Below, in pieces: positions 51,887 to 59,648 of a DNA stretch of 64,000 bases. Made by a program: the position numbers and the translations under genes. The notes below the pieces were generated by a model, which saw only the letters and a program-made list of their open reading frames with translations, was not told where the DNA came from and did no database searches. The stretch spans positions 212,036-276,035 of the forward strand of contig CAWAMV010000003.1 in the NCBI GenBank assembly GCA_963783195.1, written 5' to 3'. Position 1 is the first letter of the stretch; every line of letters begins with the position of its first letter. Source of the DNA: Croceibacterium_B sp963783195. GTDB taxonomy: Bacteria; Pseudomonadota; Alphaproteobacteria; Sphingomonadales; Sphingomonadaceae.

Positions 51887-52011
51887 GGCAGGCCTTTCCT
51901 TCGTGTCGGCTGGCGGGTGCGCACGCTCCATGGAAAGACGCCCCGGCGCGGGCTGGGTTCCACGCATCGGCCACTGGACAAGCTCGCCGCCCTGCGGGAT
52001 AGGCCGCGCCC

Positions 52012-53289
52012 ATGCACGACCTGCGCGCGATCAGAGAAAACCCTCAAGCCTTCGACGCCGGCCTTGCCGCGCGCGGGCTGGAGCCACTTGCCGACCACGT
52101 CCTTGCGCTCGACGAGCGGCGTCGCGCGGTCGCGACCAGGATGCAGGAGGCGCAGGCGCGGCGCAACGAGGCGAGCAAGGCCATTGGCGCGGCGATCGGC
52201 AAGGGCGACAAGGACACCGCCGAGGCGCTGAAGGCCGAGGTCGCGCAGATCAAGGGCGACCTGCCCGCTCTGGAGGAGGAGGACCGCGCGTTCGGCGAGG
52301 AACTCGACGGCCTGCTCGCCATCACCCCCAACCTCCCCGCGGCAGACGTCCCCAAGGGCGGGGACGAGAGCGACAATGTCGAAGTCAGCCGCTGGGGCGA
52401 CCCGCGTCACTTCGACTTCGAGCCGCGGGAACACGCCGACATCGGCCCGGCGCTGGGTCTCGAATTCGATACCGGCGCGGAGATGAGCGGCGCGAGGTTC
52501 ACCTTCCTGCGGGGCCAGATGGCCCGGCTCGAGCGGGCAATCGGCCAGTTCATGCTCGACCGCCAGACGGGCGAACGCGGCTACACCGAATGTGTGACGC
52601 CAATCCTGGTGCGCCCCGAAACGATGTTCGGCACCGGCCAGCTGCCCAAGTTCGCCGAGGATTCCTTCGAGACGACCGATGGCCGCTGGCTCATCCCGAC
52701 ATCCGAGGTCAGCCTGACAAACTCCGTGCGCGAGCAGATCCTGCCCGACCTCGACGCGCCGATCCGGTTGACTGCCCTGACCCCCTGTTTCCGTTCCGAG
52801 GCGGGGGCCGCGGGCAAGGACACGCGCGGCTATATCCGCCAGCACCAGTTCTCCAAGGTCGAGCTGGTCTCGATCTGCCGCCCGGAGGACCATGAAGCCG
52901 AGCACGATCACATGGTCCGCTCCGCCGAGCTCATCCTCGAAGCGCTCGATCTGCCCTATCGCAAAGTCCTGCTGTGCACCGGCGACATGGGCTTCGGCGC
53001 GAAGAAGACTTTCGACCTCGAGGTTTGGCTGCCCGGCCAGGGCACCTATCGTGAGATCAGCTCGGTCAGCTGGTGCGGCGATTTCCAGGGCCGGCGCATG
53101 AACGCGCGCTTTCGTGCGGAGAGCGGCAAGCCAGCCTTCATCCACACGCTCAACGGCTCGGGCCTCGCGGTCGGGCGGACGCTGGTGGCGGTGCTGGAAA
53201 ACTACCAGCAGGCCGACGGTTCGGTGACGGTGCCCGAGGCGCTCAAACCCTACATGGGCGGGATCGGAAGGCTGACGCCGCCGAGCTGA
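52012..53289 (+). CDS. serS: Seryl-tRNA synthetase
   Basis: A 425-residue class II aminoacyl-tRNA synthetase. The N-terminal coiled-coil arm (about residues 30-100, RRRAVATRMQEAQARRNEASK onward) contacts the long variable arm of tRNA-Ser. The class II motifs are visible: FTFLRGQMARLERAIGQFMLD near motif 1, PCFRSEAGAAGKDTRGYIRQHQF (motif 2) and GSGLAVGRTLVAVLENYQ (motif 3). It is the first gene of a four-gene run: surE starts inside its stop codon. Confidence 0.96.
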   Translation: MHDLRAIRENPQAFDAGLAARGLEPLADHVLALDERRRAVATRMQEAQARRNEASKAIGAAIGKGDKDTAEALKAEVAQIKGDLPALEEEDRAFGEELDGLLAITPNLPAADVPKGGDESDNVEVSRWGDPRHFDFEPREHADIGPALGLEFDTGAEMSGARFTFLRGQMARLERAIGQFMLDRQTGERGYTECVTPILVRPETMFGTGQLPKFAEDSFETTDGRWLIPTSEVSLTNSVREQILPDLDAPIRLTALTPCFRSEAGAAGKDTRGYIRQHQFSKVELVSICRPEDHEAEHDHMVRSAELILEALDLPYRKVLLCTGDMGFGAKKTFDLEVWLPGQGTYREISSVSWCGDFQGRRMNARFRAESGKPAFIHTLNGSGLAVGRTLVAVLENYQQADGSVTVPEALKPYMGGIGRLTPPS

Positions 53290-54056
53290 TGCGCATCCTG
53301 CTAACCAACGACGACGGCATCCACGCGCCCGGCCTGGCGCTGCTGGAAAGCATTGCGGCGAAGCTGTCGGACGATGTCTGGGTCTGCGCCCCGGCGGAGG
53401 AGCAGTCGGGCGCGGGTCATTCGCTGACGCTGCACATGCCGGTGCGCCTGCGCGAATTCGGCGAGAAGCGCTTTGCGGTCACCGGCACGCCGACCGATGC
53501 AGTGAACCTGGCGCTGCGCAAGCTGTTCGCGGACCGCAAGCCCGACCTCGTGATTTCGGGCATCAACAACGGCGAGAATCTGGCCGACGACGTGACCTAC
53601 TCGGGTACGATTTCTGCCGCGATGGAAGGTGCCCTGGCAGGGATAAAGGCAGTGGCGCTCAGCCAGGCGCAAAGAACGTCCGGGCGGCACACCGGCCACG
53701 GATTTGCCGCCGCGCAGGCGTGGGCCGAGCGGGTTCTGCGGCCGCTGCTAGACCTGCCGATCGCCCGGCGCACCGTCGTAAACGTGAACTTCCCAGCCCT
53801 CGCGCCGGAGGCGGTGCGCGGGATCCGGGTGGTGCGGCAGGGGTTCCACGACTACGCCCGTGGATCGCTGGTCGAGGGCACCGATCCGAGGGGTCGGCCG
53901 TACTTCTGGTTCGGTCTGGAAGACGTCGAACACACGCTCGATCACGGGACCGATCTCGAGGCGGTCAACGATGGATTCATCTCGGTCACGCCACTCCAGG
54001 TCGACCTGACGCACCACGCGTCGATCGGTCTGCTGGCCGATGGATATGGTGAATGA
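53289..54056 (+). CDS. surE: 5'/3'-nucleotidase SurE
   Basis: A 255-residue metal-dependent nucleoside monophosphate phosphatase. The N-terminus MRILLTNDDGIHAPG supplies the metal-binding Asp-Asp, SGAGHSLT and ISGINNGENLADDVTYSGTISAAMEG the remaining active site. The ATG overlaps the serS stop codon (TGATG). It is followed by a LysM/M23 protein gene, an order known from surE-nlpD in many proteobacteria. Confidence 0.95.
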   Translation: MRILLTNDDGIHAPGLALLESIAAKLSDDVWVCAPAEEQSGAGHSLTLHMPVRLREFGEKRFAVTGTPTDAVNLALRKLFADRKPDLVISGINNGENLADDVTYSGTISAAMEGALAGIKAVALSQAQRTSGRHTGHGFAAAQAWAERVLRPLLDLPIARRTVVNVNFPALAPEAVRGIRVVRQGFHDYARGSLVEGTDPRGRPYFWFGLEDVEHTLDHGTDLEAVNDGFISVTPLQVDLTHHASIGLLADGYGE

Positions 54057-54838
54057 AGCGCTTGATTCTGCTGTTCGGCGCCGTGTTCAGCATCGCTGCG
54101 GGCGACCCGTCCACCGAACGCGAGCACGTGGTCGAGGAAGGCGAGACTCTGAAGGGCATCGCCAACCGCGCCGGGGTTCCCGATGTCGTGATTGCCGAGG
54201 CCAACGGACTGGCCGAACCCTATGTCGTCAAGCTCGGCCAGAAGCTCGTCATCCCGCGCCAGCAGGTCCACACCGTCAAGGCGGGCGACACTCTCTCGCA
54301 GATCGCCGAACGTTACCACGTGCCGGCGAGCCAGATCGCGCTGGCGAACGGATTGGGCGACGCTGACGTGGTCAGGCTCGGCCAGAGGCTCATCATCCCC
54401 GCCGTGCTGCCCGAACGCGAGGCGAGCGCCGCACCGGGCGCGCCCTACTTCCGCCGCCCGCACGACGGCAAGGTCCTGCTCGGCTGGAAGCGGCGGCCCG
54501 ACGGCGGCGGCCATGCGGGGATCGACTTCGCCGTCGCAACCGGCGACATGATCCGCGCGGCAGCGAGCGGCACCGTCATCTCGGCGGGCGACGATGCGAG
54601 CCGCTGGGGCAAACTCGTCATCGTCGATCACGGCAACGGTTGGCAGAGCGCCTATGGCGAGCTCGCCCGCATGACCGTCGAGCCGGGCGAGGCGATCAAG
54701 GCCGGCGAACGCCTCGGCATCGGCGGCGCGAAAAAGGGCAGCGCAAAAGGCAATGACCCGGCCGCCGAGTTCCACTTCGATATCCGCCACGACGGCGAGC
54801 TGGTCGATCCGGCCCCGCTGCTGAGGCCGGGCGGCTAG
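54053..54838 (+). CDS. LysM and M23-like (NlpD/LytM) protein with degenerate active site
   Basis: A 261-residue exported protein with an N-terminal signal-like segment, two LysM peptidoglycan-binding domains (about residues 24-68 and 73-116) and a LytM/M23 domain from about residue 140. Zinc-ligand positions His154, Asp158 and His241 remain, but the catalytic His of the H-x-H motif is Glu239 and the Y-x-H-L histidine is Glu203. It is therefore probably not an active endopeptidase. NlpD and EnvC of E. coli are such inactive LytM factors that activate cell-wall amidases, and nlpD often follows surE, so an amidase-activator role is likely. The ATG overlaps the surE stop. Confidence 0.87.
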   Translation: MKRLILLFGAVFSIAAGDPSTEREHVVEEGETLKGIANRAGVPDVVIAEANGLAEPYVVKLGQKLVIPRQQVHTVKAGDTLSQIAERYHVPASQIALANGLGDADVVRLGQRLIIPAVLPEREASAAPGAPYFRRPHDGKVLLGWKRRPDGGGHAGIDFAVATGDMIRAAASGTVISAGDDASRWGKLVIVDHGNGWQSAYGELARMTVEPGEAIKAGERLGIGGAKKGSAKGNDPAAEFHFDIRHDGELVDPAPLLRPGG

Positions 54839-54840
54839 CC

Positions 54841-55905
54841 ATGGCGCGGGGGGAACGGGATCGGCGAGCCAACCGGACGCGCAAGTTCACCCCGCTGCGC
54901 CGGTCGATCGGGGTGCCGGTCTGGGCCGACGTGAGCCTGCGAATCGGCGCCGCCCTCGCCCTCGTCATGGCGGTCGCGCTGATCCACTGGTGGGATCGCA
55001 CCGGCCTGGTCGACAACCACGACGGGCACGTCAGCTTCCTCGACGTATTCTATTTCACGATGATCTCGATCACCACGACCGGCTTCGGCGACATCGCGCC
55101 GGTCACCGACCGCGCACGCTTCATCGAGGCGGTCATCGTCACCCCGATCCGCTTTGCAGTGATCTTCATTTTCGTTGGCGCTGCCTACAACTTCGTCATC
55201 AAGCGCAGCTGGGAGAAATGGCGCATGTCCCGTATCCAGGCGAAACTCTCGGGCCACATGGTCGTGCTCGGCTACGGCGTGTCCGGCGCAGAAGCCGTGA
55301 ACGAGCTTATCGCGCGCGGCACCGACCCCTCGTGCATCGTCGTGATGGACCTCGACGAGGAGCGCCTCGAAGAGGCCGAGGCGGCAGGCTGCAACGTGAT
55401 CCACGCCGACGCTGCGCGCGACGACAACCTGATGGCCGTCCGCATCGCGCAGGCGTGCACGGTGCTCGTCTCCGCGGGACGCGACGATGCCTCGATCCTC
55501 ATCGTGCTGACCGTCCGGCACCTGGCGCCCGACGTGCCGATCAGCGTCGTCATCCGCGCGGCGGACAACGAGCTGCTGGCCCAGCAGGCCGGGGCCAACA
55601 ACGTGATCAACCCGGTGCGTTTCACGGGGCTGCTGCTGGCCGGCAGCGCGCAAGGGGCGCACACGGCCGATTATCTCGCCGACCTCGCCTCCGTCACCGG
55701 GCGGGTCCACCTGGTCGAACGCCCGGTCCAGCCCGACGAGATCGGCAAGTCGCTCGATCAGCTCGACACGGGCGGACGCGGGCTGCGCGTCTATCGGGGC
55801 GGCGGGATGACCGGCTTCTGGGAAGACGAGGCCGGTATGCTGCAGGAAGGCGACGTGATCGTGGAGATCAGGCCGACGCGCCCGGGAGACTTTCCCGAAA
55901 ACTAG
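54841..55905 (+). CDS. Potassium channel with RCK/TrkA-N domain
   Basis: A 354-residue inner-membrane K+ channel. Two membrane helices flank a pore helix with the selectivity filter TTTGFGD (MISITTTGFGD). The cytosolic part has a regulator-of-K+-conductance Rossmann domain beginning HMVVLGYGVSGAEAVNELI, with an acidic residue at the second strand (VVMDLDEERLEEAE). TrkA-N-type domains sense NAD(H), nucleotides or ions. A C-terminal TrkA-C-like part ends at the stop. It starts 2 bases after the nlpD-like gene stop, closing the serS-surE-nlpD-like operon. Confidence 0.9.
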   Translation: MARGERDRRANRTRKFTPLRRSIGVPVWADVSLRIGAALALVMAVALIHWWDRTGLVDNHDGHVSFLDVFYFTMISITTTGFGDIAPVTDRARFIEAVIVTPIRFAVIFIFVGAAYNFVIKRSWEKWRMSRIQAKLSGHMVVLGYGVSGAEAVNELIARGTDPSCIVVMDLDEERLEEAEAAGCNVIHADAARDDNLMAVRIAQACTVLVSAGRDDASILIVLTVRHLAPDVPISVVIRAADNELLAQQAGANNVINPVRFTGLLLAGSAQGAHTADYLADLASVTGRVHLVERPVQPDEIGKSLDQLDTGGRGLRVYRGGGMTGFWEDEAGMLQEGDVIVEIRPTRPGDFPEN

Positions 55906-55915
55906 GAGGCCGCCC

Positions 55916-56326
55916 TCAGGCGAAGGCGACGAAGACGCCGCCCATCGCCGCCATGCCGACGATGAAGTAACCGGCATCGATCGCGAAGAGCTTTCCGGGG
56001 CGCTGCTGGAACAGGTAGTTGATGCCCAGAGCCGGGGCCATGATCGTGGCCCCGAAGCCGACCGCCATCATCATGATCACGTGCGGCGCGGGATTGGTCC
56101 GGGCGATGTTGTGCCCCAGCATCAGCGCAATCAGCAGTTCGAACAGGAAAGCCAGGCCCATGATGACCGGGACCGGGGTGCTCGATGCCGGATAGGGCAG
56201 ACGGATCCCGTCGTGACCGATCAATGCTTTCCACGCCTTGCCGAACACTGGCCCGTACCACAGCGCTCCCACGACGAAGAACGCCAGCGCGCCGAGGAAT
56301 ACCGCCAGAAAATTCACGTTGCCCAT
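55916..56326 (-). CDS. DUF1761 family membrane protein
   Basis: A 136-residue inner-membrane protein with four predicted helices. The first segment VNFLAVFLGALAFFVVGALWYGPVFGKAWKALIG is the DUF1761 signature, and the C-terminus LFAIDAGYFIVGMAAMGGVF matches too. The role is unknown. The ATG at 56326 has GGGAGG five bases upstream; the longer open frame overlaps nothing useful. Converges on the K+ channel gene. Confidence 0.85.
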   Translation of the reverse strand: MGNVNFLAVFLGALAFFVVGALWYGPVFGKAWKALIGHDGIRLPYPASSTPVPVIMGLAFLFELLIALMLGHNIARTNPAPHVIMMMAVGFGATIMAPALGINYLFQQRPGKLFAIDAGYFIVGMAAMGGVFVAFA

Positions 56327-56397
56327 GATGCCTCCCGCTCGCGACCCGGACTCCATCTAGCGCGAAGCGCCGTCGGGGTGTAGGGGGCGCGCCAATC

Positions 56398-57765
56398 ATG
56401 GCCACCCGTATTCCCGACCAGCGCCGCATCGGCATGGTTTCGCTCGGCTGCCCCAAGGCGCTGGTCGATTCCGAACGCATCCTCACCCGCCTGCGAGCGG
56501 ACGGCTATGCAATGAGCCCCGACTACGAGGGCGCCGACGTCGTCGTCGTCAACACCTGCGGCTTCCTCGACAGCGCCAAGGAGGAAAGCCTGGAGGCGAT
56601 CGGCGAGGCCATCGCCGAAAACGGCCGCGTCATCGTGACCGGCTGCATGGGCGAGGAGGCGGACGTCATCCGCGCCCGTTTCCCGCAAGTCCTCGCGGTG
56701 ACCGGGGCGCACCAGTACGAGCAGGTGGTCGAAGCGGTGCACGAGGCGGCCCCGCCGACCCAGGGACCCTTCGTCGACCTGGTCCCCCAGCCGGACATCA
56801 AGCTGACGCCCCGGCATTACAGCTACCTGAAGATTTCGGAGGGCTGCAATCACTCGTGCGCCTTCTGCATCATCCCCAGCTTGCGCGGGAAGCTCGCGAG
56901 CCGGCGGATCGACGCCGTGTTGCGCGAGGCGGAAAAGCTCGTCGCGGCGGGCACCAAGGAACTGCTGGTCATCAGCCAGGACACGAGCGCTTACGGCGTC
57001 GACACCCGCCACGAGAGCCGCGAGTGGCACGGTCACGCGGTGCGCGCGCACATGACCGACCTGGCGCGCGAACTGGGCCAGTTGCGCACGCCGCAGGGCG
57101 AAGTGCCGTGGACGCGGCTGCACTACGTCTACCCCTACCCGCACGTCGACCAGGTCATTCCGCTGATGGCCGAGGGGTTGCTGACGCCCTACCTCGACAT
57201 CCCGTTCCAGCACGCCAGCCCCAGCGTCCTGCGGGCGATGAAGCGCCCGGCGAACGAGGCCAGGGTGCTCGAGCGGCTGCAGGCGTGGCGCGAAATCTGC
57301 CCTGACATCACCGTCCGCTCCAGCTTCGTGGTCGGCTTCCCCGGCGAGACGGAAGACGATTTCCATTACCTGCTCGAATGGCTCGAACAGGCCCGGCTCG
57401 ACCGCGTCGGCGCCTTCCGCTTCGAGCCGGTCGAAGGCGCAGCGGCCAATGCCCTGCCGAACCCGGTTCCCGAAGCGGTGAAGGAAGAACGCTACGCCCG
57501 TCTGATGGAAGTGACCGCGCGGATCAGCGCAGAAAAGCTCGCCGCCAAGATCGGCCGGACGCTGCAGGTGATCGTCGACGAGGTCGGTGAGCCCGACGAA
57601 GACGGCGATATCGGCGCCACGGCGCGCAGCCAGGCCGATGCGCCGGAGATCGACGGGCAGGTCTTCCTGCGCAACGTGCCCACCAATCTCAGGCCGGGCG
57701 ACTTCGCGTTTGCAACGATCGAGGACGCGGACGAGCACGACCTGTTCGGGGTGCTCGAGGCCTAG
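56398..57765 (+). CDS. rimO: Ribosomal protein S12 methylthiotransferase RimO
   Basis: A 455-residue radical-SAM methylthiotransferase adding a thiomethyl group to Asp88 of ribosomal protein S12. The UPF0004 domain begins VSLGCPKALVDSE and carries the first cluster cysteines (LGC, NTCGF, TGCMGEE). The radical-SAM cluster is CNHSCAFC. A C-terminal TRAM domain spans about residues 380-455. The order and length equal those of RimO rather than MiaB. It is divergent from the DUF1761 gene. Confidence 0.94.
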   Translation: MATRIPDQRRIGMVSLGCPKALVDSERILTRLRADGYAMSPDYEGADVVVVNTCGFLDSAKEESLEAIGEAIAENGRVIVTGCMGEEADVIRARFPQVLAVTGAHQYEQVVEAVHEAAPPTQGPFVDLVPQPDIKLTPRHYSYLKISEGCNHSCAFCIIPSLRGKLASRRIDAVLREAEKLVAAGTKELLVISQDTSAYGVDTRHESREWHGHAVRAHMTDLARELGQLRTPQGEVPWTRLHYVYPYPHVDQVIPLMAEGLLTPYLDIPFQHASPSVLRAMKRPANEARVLERLQAWREICPDITVRSSFVVGFPGETEDDFHYLLEWLEQARLDRVGAFRFEPVEGAAANALPNPVPEAVKEERYARLMEVTARISAEKLAAKIGRTLQVIVDEVGEPDEDGDIGATARSQADAPEIDGQVFLRNVPTNLRPGDFAFATIEDADEHDLFGVLEA

Positions 57766-57789
57766 GCCCTCCCGCTTGCCGCTGGCTGC

Positions 57790-58041
57790 CTATTTCTTCC
57801 GGGTCTTTTTCTGGCCGGGGATCTTGGCGAGCTTGCCGGACTTGCCCTTCTTCGCCGCCTTCTTGCCGCTTTTCGCGACAACCGCTTCGGCCAGGCGGCG
57901 GATTTCGCCGACGCGCGGGCGGACGGTCTTGTCGAGTACCGCCTTGGCCAGCTGGCGGTCGGTCATCGTCGAGGTGTCGGCGCGCGTCTGGGGAATGCTG
58001 TCGGTAACGTCGTTCGCTGCGGCCATCTTCGGCTCGGACAT
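57790..58041 (-). CDS. Small basic Lys-rich protein, function unknown
   Basis: An 83-residue protein. The first half is mixed (NDVTDSIPQTRADTSTMTDRQLAKAVLDKTVRPRVGEIRRLAEAVV), predicted helical, and the last 25 residues are a Lys/Gly tail (SGKKAAKKGKSGKLAKIPGQKKTRKK region). A GGAGG precedes the ATG. Such tails bind nucleic acid or membranes non-specifically. I do not recognise a family. It converges on rimO with 24 bases between the stops. Confidence 0.6.
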   Translation of the reverse strand: MSEPKMAAANDVTDSIPQTRADTSTMTDRQLAKAVLDKTVRPRVGEIRRLAEAVVAKSGKKAAKKGKSGKLAKIPGQKKTRKK

Positions 58042-58130
58042 GGTCCCTCCTTGGCCCGGTCGGGCTCGGCATCGACCCTAGCGCCTTCCGCTATATCGCC
58101 CAATCCGCAGGTTCTCGCGTCATAAAAGTG

Positions 58131-59648
58131 TCAGATATCGCGGCGCGGCAGTCGCTCGTCGATGCGGATTTCGGCGTCGAGGCCGAGCCAAGTCGCGAGG
58201 TTCTCAAGGTCCTGCCGGACCACCTCGCCCATCAGGGCGGCTCCCTCGCGATCGAACGAGAGCACAAGGGTGTCGTCCTCCTGCCTCAGCGCGCTGCCCG
58301 TCAGCGAGGCCTGCGAGCCGGCTCCGAGACGGCTGCACAGGCGGATCGCCAGCCCCCAGCCGAGCGCCTCGCGCAGGCGCGCCTCGTCGCACAGCGCCAG
58401 GAGTTCTGCCGGTATCGCCGGCTTGGCGCAGGCCCCGACGAGCGCCGCGGCGAGCCGCGCGCGGCCGGGCATGTCGAGCCCGACCCAACGCTTTTCGAGC
58501 GCCCAGTCGAGCGCGTGGCGGGTGCGGATATTGGGTTCCAGCCGGGCGGCGGCGAGCGACAACAGGGTCGCGGCGAGGCGCAACCGTTCGCTGGACGCAC
58601 CGTCGCCGTGCGCCACGCGCGCGGTCCAGCCGGCGATCATCGTCGCGCGCGAGATCGAGCCTCCGCGCGGGGCGGTGAAGTGCGCGACCCCGGCGAGCAG
58701 CGGGTCCTGCTGCCGGGCGAGTGGCGAGAGGTGCTGGTAGAGCAGCCCTTCGCGCAGGCCCCACGAGGAGAACACGAGCTCGCTCGGCCCGAGTTCTGCC
58801 AGCATGATGCGCAGCAGCGCCGCGGCGTCGGGCAGCGCGGCGGCCCGCATTCCGGAAATGCCGCCCGTGTCGCGCAGCTTTTCCGGGTCGGCCCGGACGA
58901 GTTTCGTGGCGATGCGGTCGGCCTCCTCGAGCGGGAGCTGGAGCCCGTGCGGATCGGTCAGCGGGTGTCCGCTCTTCAGCATGGCGTAGCGGGCGACTGC
59001 TCGCCAGGTACCGCCGACCATGTAGAGCGGGCCCGGGTGCGCTGCGGCCCAGCCCGCCTTGTCGAGCGCCTTGTGCACCGCGCGCTTGAACGAGGCCGAG
59101 CCCTTGCGGCGCAGTGCGCCGAGCCGCAGCGTGCCGATCTGCAGGCTTTCGCCGTCGTGACTCTCGCCGTTTTCGACCGAGACAAGCTCGAGACTGCCGC
59201 CGCCGAGGTCCGCCACGACGCCGCGCGCGCCCGGGAAGGCGGCGATAACCCCGGTGGCCGAGGTGCGGGCTTCTTCCTCGCCGCTCAGCAGACGCGCCTC
59301 GAGGCCAAGGGCGCGGACCTGGTCGAGAAAGGCCCTGCCGTTCTTCGCGTCGCGCACCGCGGCGGTGGCAACGACGTCGATCTTGAGGCCGCCGATCTCC
59401 GTCACCAGCGCGTGATACCGCCGCAGGGCCGCAAGCGCCGTATCGGCCGCCTTGTCCGGGATCAGTCCCGTTTCGGCGATGTCGCGCCCCAGCCGCGCCG
59501 CGACCTTCTCGTTCAGCACCGGATCGGGTGCGCGCGGCGCGCCGGCGAACACGACGAGGCGAACGGTGTTCGAACCGATGTCGATCACCGCCCGGTCGGG
59601 CCGGGCAAGGTGCACGACGGTGCCGGCGACGGATGTGGTCTTGGTCAA
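58131..59648 (-). CDS. ppx: Exopolyphosphatase/pppGpp phosphohydrolase, Ppx/GppA family
   Basis: A 505-residue enzyme of the sugar-kinase/Hsp70 ATPase fold, hydrolysing polyphosphate or pppGpp. The N-terminus VIDIGSNTVRLVVF and the later VADLGGGSLEL are the two phosphate-binding motifs; LLSGEEEA and an HD-like C-terminal helical domain follow. The ppx assignment over gppA comes from the neighbouring ppk, a common pair. It likely starts at TTG 59648, overlapping the ppk stop (TTGA), with AAAGGG about 9 bases upstream. The open frame continues upstream for 680 codons antiparallel to no gene but in a shifted frame of ppk; that part is not protein. Confidence 0.9.
   Translation of the reverse strand: MTKTTSVAGTVVHLARPDRAVIDIGSNTVRLVVFAGAPRAPDPVLNEKVAARLGRDIAETGLIPDKAADTALAALRRYHALVTEIGGLKIDVVATAAVRDAKNGRAFLDQVRALGLEARLLSGEEEARTSATGVIAAFPGARGVVADLGGGSLELVSVENGESHDGESLQIGTLRLGALRRKGSASFKRAVHKALDKAGWAAAHPGPLYMVGGTWRAVARYAMLKSGHPLTDPHGLQLPLEEADRIATKLVRADPEKLRDTGGISGMRAAALPDAAALLRIMLAELGPSELVFSSWGLREGLLYQHLSPLARQQDPLLAGVAHFTAPRGGSISRATMIAGWTARVAHGDGASSERLRLAATLLSLAAARLEPNIRTRHALDWALEKRWVGLDMPGRARLAAALVGACAKPAIPAELLALCDEARLREALGWGLAIRLCSRLGAGSQASLTGSALRQEDDTLVLSFDREGAALMGEVVRQDLENLATWLGLDAEIRIDERLPRRDI

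Noticed and set aside
49400..51900. Genomic island inserted at tRNA-Val
   Set aside because: No integrase, no direct repeat of the tRNA 3' end and no composition break that I could see.
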